Shown piece by piece: positions 37,461 to 49,868 of a stretch of DNA of 64,000 nucleotides. Position 1 is the first letter of the stretch. Each line of letters opens with the position of its first letter. The DNA comes from Azolla caroliniana (Eukaryota > Polypodiophyta): positions 18,104,001 to 18,168,000 of the forward strand of contig JBHGNT010000014.1 of assembly GCA_043228905.1 (NCBI GenBank). Reading direction: 5' to 3'. The position numbers and the translations under genes are program-made. The notes under the pieces were generated by a model that was given only the letters and a program-made list of their open reading frames with translations, had not been told where the DNA came from and searched no databases.

Positions 37461-39680
37461 TAGCTAAGCTACCCTTGACAACATTTTAACCTCAAAAACC
37501 GCCACTCCCTCGCATAGAAACTTAAATAGTTGAACTAGAATATGACCATTTGATAGAAGTGTAGGTTGGGAGGATTACTCACCTCACCCATGCGATGAAT
37601 TGCGAGTCATTTATGACCAAGAAATGTGATAAAATTTTCTCCCATTATACAAAGGGGGATGGGGACATTTTCTTCATGTATATAGTAAGAAGTTACCATG
37701 AGGAAGCGAGGTCAAGCCAATATGTTGCAATTGTCTTGATAAATCCGTGGAATGCTAGAACTTTGTAAAAGGTATTGAATTTTATTGTTGCACTCTGCCA
37801 TGCTTCCCCGATATTAAAGAAAGGGTCCATGGAAGTTGATAGTTCCATTGAGTCACTGCTTTCTAGAGAGTTCTAGCCTTAGCCATTTATTTCTTGTTTC
37901 AACTTGCATTTGGGTTATCTTATTTTTTAGCGTCGATTATATATTATATCTCTCGTTTATCTTTCACCTATTTTCTATCTACTTTCCTTGTTTTCTCATA
38001 GGTTCATTGCAATTAGTCTAGGTGTTAGAGCACAATGTTACATTTTAGTAAAGAGTATGTATTTCCTCACATTTTTATTCTTTTTCTAAATAATCTAAAC
38101 TCCTATGAACGTACCTATGACAAGCTCTTGCCCTTGCTATCCGAAACGTATATTTTTTATGAAAAATAAGTTGGATTAAGTGGTTTGTTTCATTATTGCA
38201 CTTGTCAACATGAATCTCTTTTAATTTGTAGCATACCATTATTTTAAATATTCCTTTCCGTTTCTCCTTTTATGCCGTGAGTTATCCAATAACATGAAAA
38301 ACAAGTTCTCTCTTTGTTGGTATAGGCAATCCTAGCGTGCTCGAACTCATTTCTCACTACATTAAGGTTGACATATATGTGATTAATCAATTAATTTCCG
38401 TTTAACTATGACTCACAAGCCTCTTATTACTAACCATGAAAGAAATAAAAGAGGAAGGACAAGGAAAGGTGACACATGTGGAAATTTCACGAAGACGATG
38501 CACGAGCATCAATAATGTCTCGAAGATAGAAAACTACAAATTAGATAAGGCCTAACTTGTATAATGTATACCATGGTCTAGGTAAAGTAACTCATCGTTA
38601 TTTATATATTCAAAGCAACTTTGGCGAAAAGGTTGAAGGTTAAACTTATCAAGGATCTTTCACACAAGGCCATGGCATGTGAGGTGGTGACAAGTTGCTA
38701 GGTCGATCCAAGTTGGCTAAACCCATGGTCCCTGACACATTGAGGGTTTGAGGCTATATACGTAGTTCATATGATGCTTTACTTGATTTGCGTGTTTATT
38801 CAACTTCTTAACAAGTTAATCAATGTAGTTCTATTAAAGGAACCATAATATAATGCTAGATAGCTTCATTTGATTGTTTGATCAATTTGATCTTTATTGA
38901 TTTATTAGTAGCTTACTAAGTAACACCTATCATGAAGGATGTTATGGATTAGATCATACACCTTGATTAAATTGTTTATTGTTGGTATACTAAAATCTTA
39001 GTTGGACCACTTAATTAAGGAAAGTTCAAAATGTAGCAAGTGACGCAATGGAGTTTTTTCTTACTCGAGGCTATTTTACATTATACTATAAATGAATTCA
39101 ATTTTGTCTACGAAGCACATTTTGAGGTAGTGTTTTAAGGAATGTTGTGAGTTCAAATAATAACTGTAGGATGGTTTTCAAAATTAAAATATAGATTTTT
39201 ATTACTTACTTCAAAATATTAAATTGTGAGATCGGGAATATTACTTACTTCAAAATAATTGTTTAATAAGAGCATTGCAAAGGGATTGACAACAAAAAAA
39301 GTAGAATGCCCCGCCAAGTTCAAAGTCCCAAAAACACATTCAAAGCATATATTTTGATCTGGAGATGGATGCTTGACGCTTGTCACCACCGATGCCTTTT
39401 TGAAGGAGGGATGTCAAGACTCAAACTAACATCACTCTCCACAAATTTACCCCACCATACAGCCATGAGGCACTCTGAACTAAATTAATAATAGTAATAA
39501 TAACAACAATAGTAATGTAGTCAACTTATTCAAGTTGCTATTAGAGTGTTTTCATTATTTGGTTTAAGAGCTTTATCATTGGGTGATAATAATAGTACAA
39601 AAAAACAACTCAATGTTAAAATGGGTCACGAAATAGGTGTGCATGCATTATCGATGGAAAGATTCAAGAATTGAGAATAA
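37461..39680. other. Nothing recognised
   Basis: This is AT-rich sequence without supported genes or clear repeats, apart from short AATA runs. Confidence 0.5.
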
Positions 39681-39689
39681 CTACTTTAT

Positions 39690-40350
39690 TATGCCATTTT
39701 TTGGCATGATAAATCTTAAATTTCCAATCCAGAGAGAACTCATTGTTTTCATGCCCTTTGTACAAGAGCGCTGATGTCGATGCCCTAAAACAAAAGATGC
39801 AAACTATTAATGTGCATGAACGCAAAGTTAAATGAAAAAGATTTTGTATAAAAAATGGATATCATCCTTATATTTTTACACTCGAACCAACAACCCTAAT
39901 GTTGCACAACAAAAGCTTTAGTGACCTGTCATCTTTATATAGACACTCTTGATATTGTCTAATGCAATCGTGAGTAATTTGTGACATTGATGCACCAGGA
40001 TGAAGAGTAGGGGCCATACAGTTTGATATATATTAATCACATTACCAAACATTCAAAATTCCTTCCTCATGATGTTATAGGGCCTAGGAAGGTGTGATGC
40101 ACTCACTCCCAACTGTCCAATGCACATCATAACGATGCTCAAATAGTGTAAAACAATAAATAATGTTGAAGGCTGGGTGCAAGAGATCATGATCAAATCA
40201 ATTACTTATCAACACGAATTCACATTTCAAAGAACATGGAAAGCGGGAAGTTCTCCCGAGTATCCAATGCTTGCATTATGAAGACATATGATATGGGGTT
40301 TATTTTAATTTATTGGTTAGCATGCATGCACAAGCACTTTCCAATTTTAG
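39690..40350 (+). repeat. Diverged direct repeat, left copy (partner 43620-44325)
   Basis: A series of phrases occurs in the same order here and in the right copy: TTTTTGGCATGATA, TTCATGCCCT, GATGCAAACTATTAA, CAACAACCCTAA.GTTG, AACATTCAAA, GGCCTAG.AA, GTGATGCACTC, ATCATGA..AAATCAAT and AAGCAC.TTCC.AATTTTAG. The copies are clearly related but heavily diverged. No coding content is seen. Confidence 0.7.
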
Positions 40351-40560
40351 TTTTGTCTTAACTACGTTAAGGAAAATGCCAATGTTCTTGGATTAACAAA
40401 TCCTGGTTTCATGGACAACTTAAAAAAGACCAAAATACTTTCTTTTGTTGATTCATCTTATTCCCATTGGTTTGTGTATATATTTATTAAAGCAAGTATT
40501 TATGTGGAGAACAAAGTCAAGTCGTTTTATACCATTAAATTATTCCCAAGAATATATATA

Positions 40561-40644
40561 GGAAATTGGTACATTCACACTTTTTCTGTATTTTCACAGT
40601 TATTTTTTTAGTTCAGAAATATGATTATTTGCACTACAAATGAA
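40561..40644 (+). repeat. MULE left terminal inverted repeat
   Basis: It matches the reverse complement of 42876-42942, interrupted by a 19-base insertion near 40579-40597. Confidence 0.85.
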
Positions 40645-40670
40645 CATAAAAACTGTTTCAAAACAATTTA

Positions 40671-42516
40671 TTAAGATTTGGAGCATGTTCTACCATTGTG
40701 TCCAGGCTCTCCACACTTTGAGCACTTTCGCCCCTCTACATATTCAAAATGAGTTTTGTCCCTTCTAATTGAAGCTCCCTTATTTTTGGCACCCATTGGT
40801 CTTCCTTTTTTGCGCTGAAGAGGTTGAATATCCTGAATTCCTTTGGTTGGATCATCCAAAACACTTTGAATACGATTAATAAATGATGACGAATGAGTCT
40901 GAGAATTGTTATACAACTCATTATGTAATCTCTCAATAAGATTTTTTCTTGGTGAAATATTTTGACTCAAACTAACATTGGTAATGGCTCTAGAAGATGC
41001 ATTCAACTCTAAGAGCCATTGAGAGTCAATATATGCATCAATTAGTACTTGACCTTCTTCGACCAACTCCCTTATTGTGTGTTTGCAAGGTAATCCCAAT
41101 GTTCCAGTGACGCTTTGGGTGCAAACCTTTTTCATTTCCTCTTCATTCAATGATTTCTTGTACTGTTTAAGTATTTCATGCAATGCAAACAAAGACAACT
41201 TCTTTTGCAGTGGTTTTAACAACCCAATTTTTTGTCTATCACAGACAATCAGTTTTTGACGTTCAATTTCTTTTAAAATCTCGGCAGTCTGATTTTTCCA
41301 AAGCAAATTGAGATTCTTTACCACTTCTAGTAAATTTCGTTTCCCATTTTTTATGTTACTTTTTAAGACACGATGACTACCTTCAGCACGAGATGTAGTG
41401 ATAGAATTAAAATGACACATATCCTTTACGTAACAGGTTACAAACCTTTCTTTCCAAGGTAACCACATTTGAAGTATATACACATATGCGTCTAGATTTG
41501 TGATCTTGTATATCGAAAAATCATTCATATTTTGATTGAATTCGTTCATAGTTGATGGATAGACCAATTCCTTCCATCTTTGTAGAAATATTTTCCATTC
41601 GTCTTCTTTCTTGAAAAATCCTTTACATTTGGAACCAACGTTTTTGTTAATGTGCCATATGCAGAGGACGTTTTTACACATAGGGAATGTCACCGCAATA
41701 GCATTCATTAGTGCCAGTTCTCAGTCTGTTGCTATTACTCTTGGACCGACAATTGAGCTAAATTCCCTTAACGCCCATTTGTATGATTCTTCCAGCTCAT
41801 CAGGAAGAAATGCAATAACAACATTGAACGTCTGATTCGTACACGCAATTCCCACGAAATTTAGTAAGGGCGTGCCGAATTTGTTAGTCTTGTATGTGCA
41901 GTCCAACAAGAAAACCCCATCAAATCTTTTAGCAAGCTTTACAACTTCATTGAACGCCAAAAATAATCCATTAACTCTACCGTTGTCATCCAAGCGCAAC
42001 TTACTAGTGTATTTTGGGGACGCGATAATATCTGACAATGTTTCCAATGGAGATCTGCCCTCTAAAAAATATCTTTTAACACCCTTTACGGCGTTGTATA
42101 CTTCTTGGATTGAAGCATTACTTTGGGACTCTTTTTTCAAAGTACTAAGTATCTCCTTCGGTTCAACATTAGATTCGTACATCGATTGAACTTTTATCTT
42201 ACTTTCACCATCTAATTTCCTATATTTCGAATGACCAATCAAACTATCAGGTATTTCATGGCTGTGATCACCCAAAATCTTTCGAACATACCAAACACCT
42301 TTTTTGCACCCACAAATGTTTTCAAATGTGCAACCTGTTAGCCTGGATCCCTTTTTCCTTTTCTGATCGCCATCGCTAGTCTCCTTGACCTTTGGTTCTC
42401 CACCCAAATCACACTTCAACTCAACTTTGTTATAAGCAAATCTTTTCGTTGTTAAAACAACACCTTTTTGAACATATTCTGCTTTGAGAGCTTCAATAAT
42501 AGCCAGATTCCATCCC
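40671..42516 (-). pseudogene. MULE transposase with one in-frame stop
   Basis: The frame is open from about 42516 to 40671, except for a TGA at 41723-41721. Order: a Cys/His N-terminal DNA-binding-type region (LKCDLGG, GCTFENICGC, HSHE), then the MULE catalytic core. The core has LLDCTYKTN as the first Asp, VIATD just before the stop and ELALMNAI just after it as the second Asp block, and SRAEGSHRVLK as the Glu block. A SWIM-like CTQSVTGTLGLPCKH segment follows, then a CX2CX4HX4C knuckle (CSKCGEPGHNGRTC) at the C-terminus. The true N-terminus is lost: upstream of about 42516 the sequence is an inverted copy of the C-terminal coding end, so the ATG at 42563 is a chance start. Apart from the stop, the core is well preserved. 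Confidence 0.88.
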
Positions 42517-42520
42517 CCCC

Positions 42521-42610
42521 AAAAAAGGAAGACCAGTGGGTGCCAAAAATAAGGGAGCTTCAATTAGAAGGGACAAATCTCATTTTGAATATGTAGAGGG
42601 GCGAAAGTGT
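42521..42610 (+). repeat. Inverted copy of the transposase 3' coding end
   Basis: About 90 bases on the + strand repeat, in inverse orientation, the coding sequence at 40723-40812. They encode MGAKNKGASIRRDKSHFEYV, followed by EGRKC. Only a handful of bases differ. Confidence 0.92.
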
Positions 42611-42647
42611 AAATTCTCTGCCTCCTTTCTGCTCTCTACTATGTTTG

Positions 42648-42683
<36 letters not shown>

Positions 42684-42875
42684 GCATAATATGCAGGGAG
42701 GGAGGGAGGGAGGGAGGGAGGAGCAAGCGAGCAATTACTTCTCTTCTCTTCTCTTCTCCCTTTCCATACCAAACCTGTGAGCGAGTGTGTGTGTATATAA
42801 ACTGTGAGCGAGCGAGCGAGTAATTTTCGCGCCTCTGTTTAGAAAGGTTGTACATACTGTGAGTGAGCACACAAA
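42611..42875. repeat. Microsatellite-rich segment between duplication and right TIR
   Basis: The segment contains a GA run (42651-42680), GGGA units (42694-42722), CTTCT units and GAGC units. It lies on the 5' side of the transposase frame, where its promoter would be expected. No TATA box can be assigned to the - strand with confidence. Confidence 0.7.
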
Positions 42876-42942
42876 TTCATTTGTAGTGCAAATAATCATA
42901 TTTCTGAACTCAAAAAAAAAAACTGTGAATTTACCAATTTCC
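42876..42942 (-). repeat. MULE right terminal inverted repeat
   Basis: TTCATTTGTAGTGCAAATAA...ACCAATTTCC is the complement of the left end of the element. It carries a longer A-run in its middle. Confidence 0.85.
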
Positions 42943-43619
42943 TACATATAATGTATGTATGCGCAACACTTCACTAGGGCAACTAGAGAGCAACAAGAAT
43001 AACATTTCCGAAGCTTTTTGACTCTTGTAAATGCCAAATGTCATTTATTTGCCATCAATTTATTCTATAAACTACAAGATAACTGTATCATCGCAATATC
43101 ATAGCTTATTTGCGGAAGTTCCTTTTTTGTAAACTACCAGATAGTCATATGGATATGGATAACAACATAGAATTCAGAAACATGCATTATGAAGGAGTTC
43201 TATTGTATAAAGTATACACAACAAATGTATGGCGATAAGCAAGAGAACAAATTTGTATTTACAAACATGGACATATTATATAATAATATGATGCAATTTC
43301 AAACCATAAAATAGGTATGAGTGCTTCCAATCTAATTCCTAATAATAACGATGGCAAATTTAGTCAAAATTTTCAAGTTGATATTACAATATATTGATTA
43401 TTAATTTTAAGAGTTTTTTTAGAAGTGGTGGTAGTTAACATATATGCAAAGTTTTTTATTTTTTTGGTACAACCTCCAAGCATTTCTTAATACTAATGTA
43501 GTATCTTTCTTCGTTTTTTTTTTAATAATAATATTAGTAGTACAAATAATGAGTTTTTTATTTATGTTAGGGGACATGAATTCGTTGTGGATGCATCACT
43601 AATGTAAATAATTATCTTG

Positions 43620-44325
43620 CGCTTTTTGGCATGATATAACTAAACCCTAAACCCTAAACCCAATCCGAAGAGATTTTGCCATGTTCATGCCCTCTAAAAC
43701 AAGAGGTGCAAACTATTAAGTGATATGATCTCAAATTAAAATGACAAAGACGTTGTGGAAAAATGAGGATCAACCTTATATTTCAAGAATTGACCCAACA
43801 ACCCTAAAGTTGTAGAGCAAAAACATTGCTACCATACCATCCTTATATCATCATATGGAGTGATTAATTTAACTTCCAAAATATCTCCCCAATATGTTGC
43901 AAGCATAGTTCCTCACAAATAAAGTTAACACATTGATCTTGTAACCGCTTATACCTTTGTTGAGTGTGCAAGTGACATTGGGTAAGTACTAAGTATAACA
44001 TTTTGTTACATATCAATTGAATCATAAAACATTCAAAGATCCCCTTTGACAACACTAAGGCCTAGAAAAGCATGATGCACTCCCAATCATTCATGTGCAT
44101 GTATCATGATGATGCACACACAATGTAATGGGACATCAAATAAGATTAAAGGTTGGTTGTAAGTGATCATGAGGAAATCAATCATTCATCAACATGAAAA
44201 AGCATTTTGCAAAGGACATGAAAAAGGAGATGTCTACCAAGGTCTATGGCCTAGATTTAGTGATATTGGGTAACTATGGGGGTTATTTTGTGGTGGGTAT
44301 TTCTTCACAAGCACATTCCGAATTT
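43620..44325 (+). repeat. Diverged direct repeat, right copy (partner 39690-40350)
   Basis: This is the counterpart of the left copy across the MULE. It begins with an extra plant-type telomere-like run, (CCCTAAA)n at 43641-43661, absent from the left copy. The two copies have the same orientation and are about 3.9 kb apart. Confidence 0.7.
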
Positions 44326-44524
44326 TAGGCAAGCAAAATAATTTTGAAGTACAAAACAAAGTAATGATTGTATACAATTACATAATAACATATTCATTGA
44401 ATACCAATTTTTTAAGTGGGCCTACTCTCAAAGGTTAAATATGATCCATAAGACCAAAGGCGAAACATTATGTGAACACTATTAAGTATAATCGCGTGGC
44501 CATCAATTTGAGAGCATTGCTTTC

Positions 44525-44872
44525 TGTGAAGAGTTACATGCGAAAGCTCGTAGACACAATGAGCTCAGCTAGATAACAACAGAAATAGAACGAAGGTTGA
44601 ATGGAAACCTTCGAAATACACTAAGAGTGCGCGTGAGAGATAGAGAGAGCAGAACACACAGAAAACTATATTTCAAAAATAACTCTCAATACATTGTTCA
44701 TTAAATGTGCTTAGAGAGCACTTTTATACAAGTCCTAATGGCCTACCAGTTTGCACTGATCCGGACCCCAATCCAGTTCTCTTCGATCCGGGCCTAGCCG
44801 ATTGGTCTTCATCTGATCTAACGCTCGTCTTATACAACCGATCCGGCCCATATTGAGCTTTTCTGCCCAACA
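44525..44872 (-). mobile_element. Solo LTR of the A/B copia family
   Basis: The sequence starts TGTGAAG and ends CCCAACA on the + strand, i.e. TGTTGGG...TTCACA on the - strand. It shares with the LTR of element B the pieces TTATACAAG, GAGAGCACTTTTATA, ATCCGG and TAGATAACAACAGAA-like. Flanking CTTTC (44520-44524) and CTTTT (44873-44877) fit a 5-bp target duplication with one change. No internal region is attached, so it is a solo LTR left by recombination. Confidence 0.75.
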
Positions 44873-44877
44873 CTTTT

Positions 44878-47085
44878 TGACCATGGGTAGGCGTGATTAC
44901 TTACTATCCTGAATACTTGGAAATGAGGGGAATCAAAGGTTGAACCTTCCATTAGGGTTACAAAGAGGATTATGCTTATCTACAAGATGTTACAATTGGT
45001 GATCGACACTCCACCGAGACTTAGAGAACATGTATAAAGCAAAATAGGTAAGGGGTAGCAAGGGGTTGTAAACCCGATGAGGAATCGTGTTGATTGACTT
45101 AGGCACAATAATCATCCACAAGACAAAGAGAGTCACACTTTCTTAGAGTAAACTGGAAGAGGTTGGAACAAACGGTAAAAAACAAATTTACCCCCAAACC
45201 AATAACACAGGACTTCATTAACATAAACCAAACCAAGTAAAAGAGAATGGTTAATATGGTGGCAAAAATGCTTAATTAAAATAATTACACACCTTCTAGG
45301 CTTTAGAGAAAGGGTTTTTATACAACATTGAAGGGCAATCTACATCAACCACCTTCTACTAATAAAGTAAATATATTTCTCCATCATAACTTTATTGACA
45401 TAATGGCTCATGAATGGGTCTTATACTAACTGATCATGCACTTGTTTGTGATAATGGACATCTCAAGGGTTACATTTGAGGAATTCCCCAAAATGCCTTT
45501 CCACTCATACCTTGTATTTATGCTAAATTCTATTATCAGGAATTTTGTCTTAATTCCCTCAAATTACATGTTCCATGTGTGCTATAACAAAGCACACATA
45601 CAAATATTCCACCTGGTCATCGTACTCTGATGGGACAACACCAATGACGTCGATAAAGACGAGAGGGTGAGTTGTATTAACTTGATTAGGGACAAGAGTG
45701 GTTGTCATGTGGACAATGCCTTGTTTTCCTTTGAATTTGTTGAGCAAGGCCACCTTGTTGGAAAACATTTGACAATTGTGAGGAGATAAGACGGGCAACC
45801 AAAAGGGAGCTTCCAAGGATGGTAGTGAGCATTAAGCCAACTCCGAGCATGGATAGCAAGAAGGTGGTCAAGATGGCGTAAACCCAAAGCTTGATTGTTC
45901 AGAACTAGTAAGTGTTATTAAGATTATTTGGATAGATGAGAGAATGGGGAAATTTGGTAAAGGAGCTTAATGACAAGGCGCATTAGTGTTATCTACACAT
46001 AACTTAAGTGACAAAATGTCACTAATATTGACAAAGCATAAGTCAAGGGTATGTTTGCTAATGCTAGAAAGAGGTTAATGTGCTTGGATAGAGGGAATGT
46101 TGTAGGTGCATGCAATATCATGATCTTGTGAGTCTAGTTTTAATGAGGTCGAACTACCCACATTGGGAAAAGTAGTGAGAAACTAGACTTGGGAGCTAGG
46201 CTTTTGACACAATGGTTGTATTACCTCTTCTAAGTCACTAGTCATCCTAATTTCTTTTGTTTTGTGACATCGATGGTAGGTTGTCTTTGTCTCGATCATA
46301 GCCAATGGTCATCTGGAGGATCAAATTCCTTTATCTAATCTATTTACTTTTCTACTGTCATTTGGTATATGTATTGGAAGAAGTTCTTAATTGAATTGTC
46401 AACAATTAGCATCCTTTGCGAGTCCCATCCCCATGCTTATTGTGGTGGAAGCCATATATATAAGAACTATCATTGACTTTTCGGCTATGGAAGAGCCATT
46501 TGAATACAAAATGGCCATGGTGTTTTTTAATGCAGCGATCATGTTACGTTGCGAGTCTTTCTAGGGTGAATTCGCTTAAGAATCTATTACTAATCAATAG
46601 ACCAAATAAAAGTAAAAAGAAAGACGAATAGATTGGATAGAAGATTCACCTGATCATCGAGCCAAGTCATAGCCAACTTACCACTGACATCCCATACTGA
46701 TTGATATTAGAATGACTAATACCTTGGAATAGGTAACATGATTGTCACGACAAAAGCCTAACCCACACCACATGTGTCTTAAGAGTGTAGCCTTACAACA
46801 TAACTTGATTTATGATTCTGGGCTCCCTTTGAGTCCAGGGCCTATCATCTGCGCCTTCTTAGCCCTTGTGACCTCCCGAGCCCAAGACCCTTGTGCTCCC
46901 GCTCGAGTAATACACAAAACGTTGTTCTAGTTAGCCTTACCTAACCAACTAAGACCCTAAGTCTACAAGGTTAGGACAAAATCTAGTCTACTCTTGGCTA
47001 GATGAGTAGGAGTATGTGTCAATCTACTCCTAAGCCTACTATGAGTACGGTAAAGAATCAGATATGATTCTGTGCAACGGAAGGT
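44878..47085. other. Mostly unassigned; possible decayed coding piece on - strand
   Basis: On the - strand, 45870-45559 gives a protein-like stretch (MTTTLVPNQVNTTHPLVFID, then VIGVVPSEYDDQVEYLYVCF) that continues upstream in another frame. I do not recognise it. The rest shows no supported feature. Confidence 0.3.
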
Positions 47086-47089
47086 GTTT

Positions 47090-47102
47090 GTATATATATG
47101 TG

Positions 47103-47134
<32 letters not shown>
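47090..47134. repeat. (TA)(TG)n(AG)n microsatellite
   Basis: A short TATA run passes into TG and then GA runs. Confidence 0.88.
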
Positions 47135-47439
47135 ACAGAGTTGCCAAAATCTCTAGGTGTAGGGAATTTGCATGCTCTCTATGTGATGGGGGATCCCACT
47201 CGACAAATTCTAACACATTCTGCCAAGATGATAATAATTGTTCAACAACCCAAGACATTGAACACTTCACTTGCCTTCTGGAATTTACTACATTCCACTA
47301 ATGTGTTTCTACTCTTACTTTTCCAAGCTTTATGCCAATTCTCTCAATAAAGAAAATCACCATTTCTATCCATGGTTGTGTGTTTGAAAACATAGAAATG
47401 AGTAATGGATTGGGAAAGTAAACAATCCGTGCAAAATCA

Positions 47440-48300
47440 ATTTAATTGAATGGCTCGATTAGGATTGGTATCACTAAAAGATGCAATTTTTTGTCTTCTC
47501 AAAGAAGGTTGACGGCTTTTCGTACTGCTAGGTCATCATTTGGAATTCCATGCAATTATCGGCACATTTGGGATACATTATAAGGATTATCAGTGTTGCA
47601 AGGGCGTGTGCCACATTTAAATGAAGATTCTCTATATCTTGATTGGACATTTGTGGGGGCGAACAACTTAAGTACGGTTTCAACGAATGAGGTTTATCAT
47701 ACAATTATTGGGAAACATATGTGGTTAAAAAAAAGGGTAATTAAGGTATGGTCTTTTCATAGGCCAACAATTTGGTGGAAAAATGTACTCCCGAAGGGTT
47801 GGTGTTCACATTTGTCATTTAGATCCAAGGTGTTTATTTGGAGGGTTATGGTTGGTGGATTACCATTGGGTGATGCTTTATGCAAAAGAAAAATAGCTAG
47901 TGGCTTATGTTTCTTTTGTACAGTGGAAGTAGAGCACAATTGACATCGATTTATTTCATGTCCTGTTACAAAGATGGTTTGGAAATTTATTAATGCAATA
48001 TGGATGTCCTTGACAGGAGTGATAAAATCTCCTTTCAAATGGGTTTTTGCACAAGTGGAATTAGGAGGTCTTTCACCTTCTTTTCAGATTATTTTGGATT
48101 ATTTGAGGTATTATTTTGGATTATTGGCATATGCGAAATGCTTTTATATCTGATGAACAAAGGGGAGTACACCGTTATGTGTTGAGATTGAAAGGGTTCC
48201 TTTTATGGAAATTTTCATTGTTGGAGATGTCAAGCATATTCACTCATGAAGAGAGACAAGTATGTACGTTAGTTGGGCATCACATTTGTCATTTGTTCTG
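47440..48300 (+). mobile_element. LINE remnant, zf-RVT C-terminal domain
   Basis: The + strand frame at 47593-47943 encodes the reverse-transcriptase zinc-binding region of a plant LINE: WWKNVLPKGWCSHLSFRSKV, FIWRVMVGGLPLGDALCKRK and CFFC. After a stop come HRFISCPVTKMVWKF and a further tail with several stops. Only the 3' part of the element is left. Confidence 0.8.
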
Positions 48301-48573
48301 ATAAGAAATGTTATGGGATGTTGAGAGACATATTCATGGTTTGTAATGATATGAATATGTATCTCTCTATGTAGATATGTAAAGATGACTTACAAGTTGT
48401 AATAGTGGTTTTTTTTACATGCAATTAATATAATTGTGTGATTTTACCACAAAAAAGGGAAAAAAGAAAACAGAGTTTATACAGAAAACGAGAAAATTGT
48501 ATTAACAAGAACAAGAATGAGCCAACAGTTACAAAGAGGGAGAGAAAGGTGCTTATATAGTCACCTTCTCTCT

Positions 48574-49010
48574 ATATTGTTAGGATCGTAACCGGAAACA
48601 ACCGGTTTCTCCTATATGTGTTAGGGTGCAAAGAAAACGAGCAAGGTAATGCACAAACAAAAAACGAAGAGCAGAAACGAAAAGATACAGAGGCACAAGA
48701 TATTTATGTGTAAAACCCGAAAGCGAAAAACCATAAGGGGTCCACAAACCCCAAACTAAATCACTATGGGAGAGGAAGTACAATAAGGAACTCGAAGACA
48801 ACGACCTTGAGTTCTTCTTTGTCTACCAAACGGTGGCAGAGTTACAACTCTCACACACACACACTCTCTCTCTTATTATTTACAGAGGCAACTACCTTCC
48901 ACAACTGTGCAACAACTAATAATGATACACCATAAAGTTTGCCCTAGTTGTATTTATACTTATACAACTTTCTGGTTATTTACAGATATAGCCCACATGG
49001 GGCACATTTA
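48574..49010 (-). mobile_element. LTR-like fragment, related to 51349-51677
   Basis: On the + strand it begins TGTTAGGATCGTAACCGG and contains TGTAAAACCCGAAAGCGAAA, then GGGGTCCACAAACCCC, AAATCACTATGGGAGAGGA and ACCTTGAGTT. These occur in the same order in the sequence from 51349. TATAAATAC on the - strand (about 48950) suggests transcription from the - strand. No primer-binding site lies beside it and its far end is not fixed. Confidence 0.5.
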
Positions 49011-49868
49011 GACTATTTACAAATATAGTCTCCCGAATCGATTTTTGATTTCCAATTTCCAATTTCCAATTTCGGCCTCGATCGAAATACTCATAGGTTC
49101 TCCCTTTTTCTTCGATTCGAGATCCACTTCCCATCTGGAGGGTCCTGTTAACATATTCAGTGTAGTTAAGTCTCCACCTCTCTTTAGTAAGTGGTGGTTG
49201 TATATGACACACTAGTTACTATATTAGTAAGTGGGGTGTTCACACTTTAGTATAGTAGGGTGTGTTCCCACACTAGGGAAGTTAAGTTTGATTCTTAACA
49301 AGTACAAAGGAACAAATTAAGAAAACTTTAGTTATACAAGGTCTCAAATGTCTTGTATAACTTTTACAATGCCCTTGGATCTTTTTACATTGAGCTACCT
49401 CATCTCTCTATTATCCTTTCCATGTATGTATTCCTTTGTCTCTATACCTAGTGCTACACTTGTTCCTTCATTTTTTACCAATGTTCAGGTGTACGGAAGT
49501 AGTTAACGTTGCCCGACCTAATGAGTGCATAGTCTTGGGTGCAACCATCTATGAGTTTGAATAAAGCAAGTTGGAGATGAGGCATTGGGTAGGAGGATGT
49601 AGAGAATGATTATGGATGGGTAAGGGGTGGAAGAGGGAGAGTGGGTGGACCGTGGAATGGATGGCGGTGGGCTTGGTTGGGTTGTGTGTTTGCCGAGGTT
49701 GGGTGTTTGAAGGGGTAGTTAATTAAACGCATTAAAAGGCAAAGGGGCTAGGTAGATCTACTGGAGTCTATTAATTAGTCAATGGAAAGTGACACTATTT
49801 ATTTATTATTTTAAAGGTTTCTTGAGGTTGGAGTATAGACAAAGCGGGGCCACAAAAATTCTTGCGAG

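Larger units (their letters stand above)
40561..42942 (-). mobile_element. Mutator-like element (MULE)
   Basis: Terminal inverted repeats begin GGAAATTGGTA (40561, and the complement ending at 42942). They run inward to TTTGCACTACAAATGAA, with about 65-84 matched bases. The left repeat has a 19-base insertion resembling a local duplication (CACTTTTTCTGTATTTTCAC). The transposase is on the - strand. The nine bases outside (ATATATATA left, TACATATAA right) are not identical, so the usual 9-bp target duplication is not demonstrable. The interior near the right end has an inverted copy of the 3' coding end. Confidence 0.85.

Noticed and set aside
42536-42823. A separate small + strand gene (95 codons)
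   Set aside because: Its first 25 codons are an inverted copy of the MULE transposase end and the rest is microsatellite.
40536-42960. A 9-bp target duplication for the MULE
   Set aside because: Adjacent bases (ATATATATA and TACATATAA) are AT-rich and only similar; identity is not shown, so no duplication is claimed.
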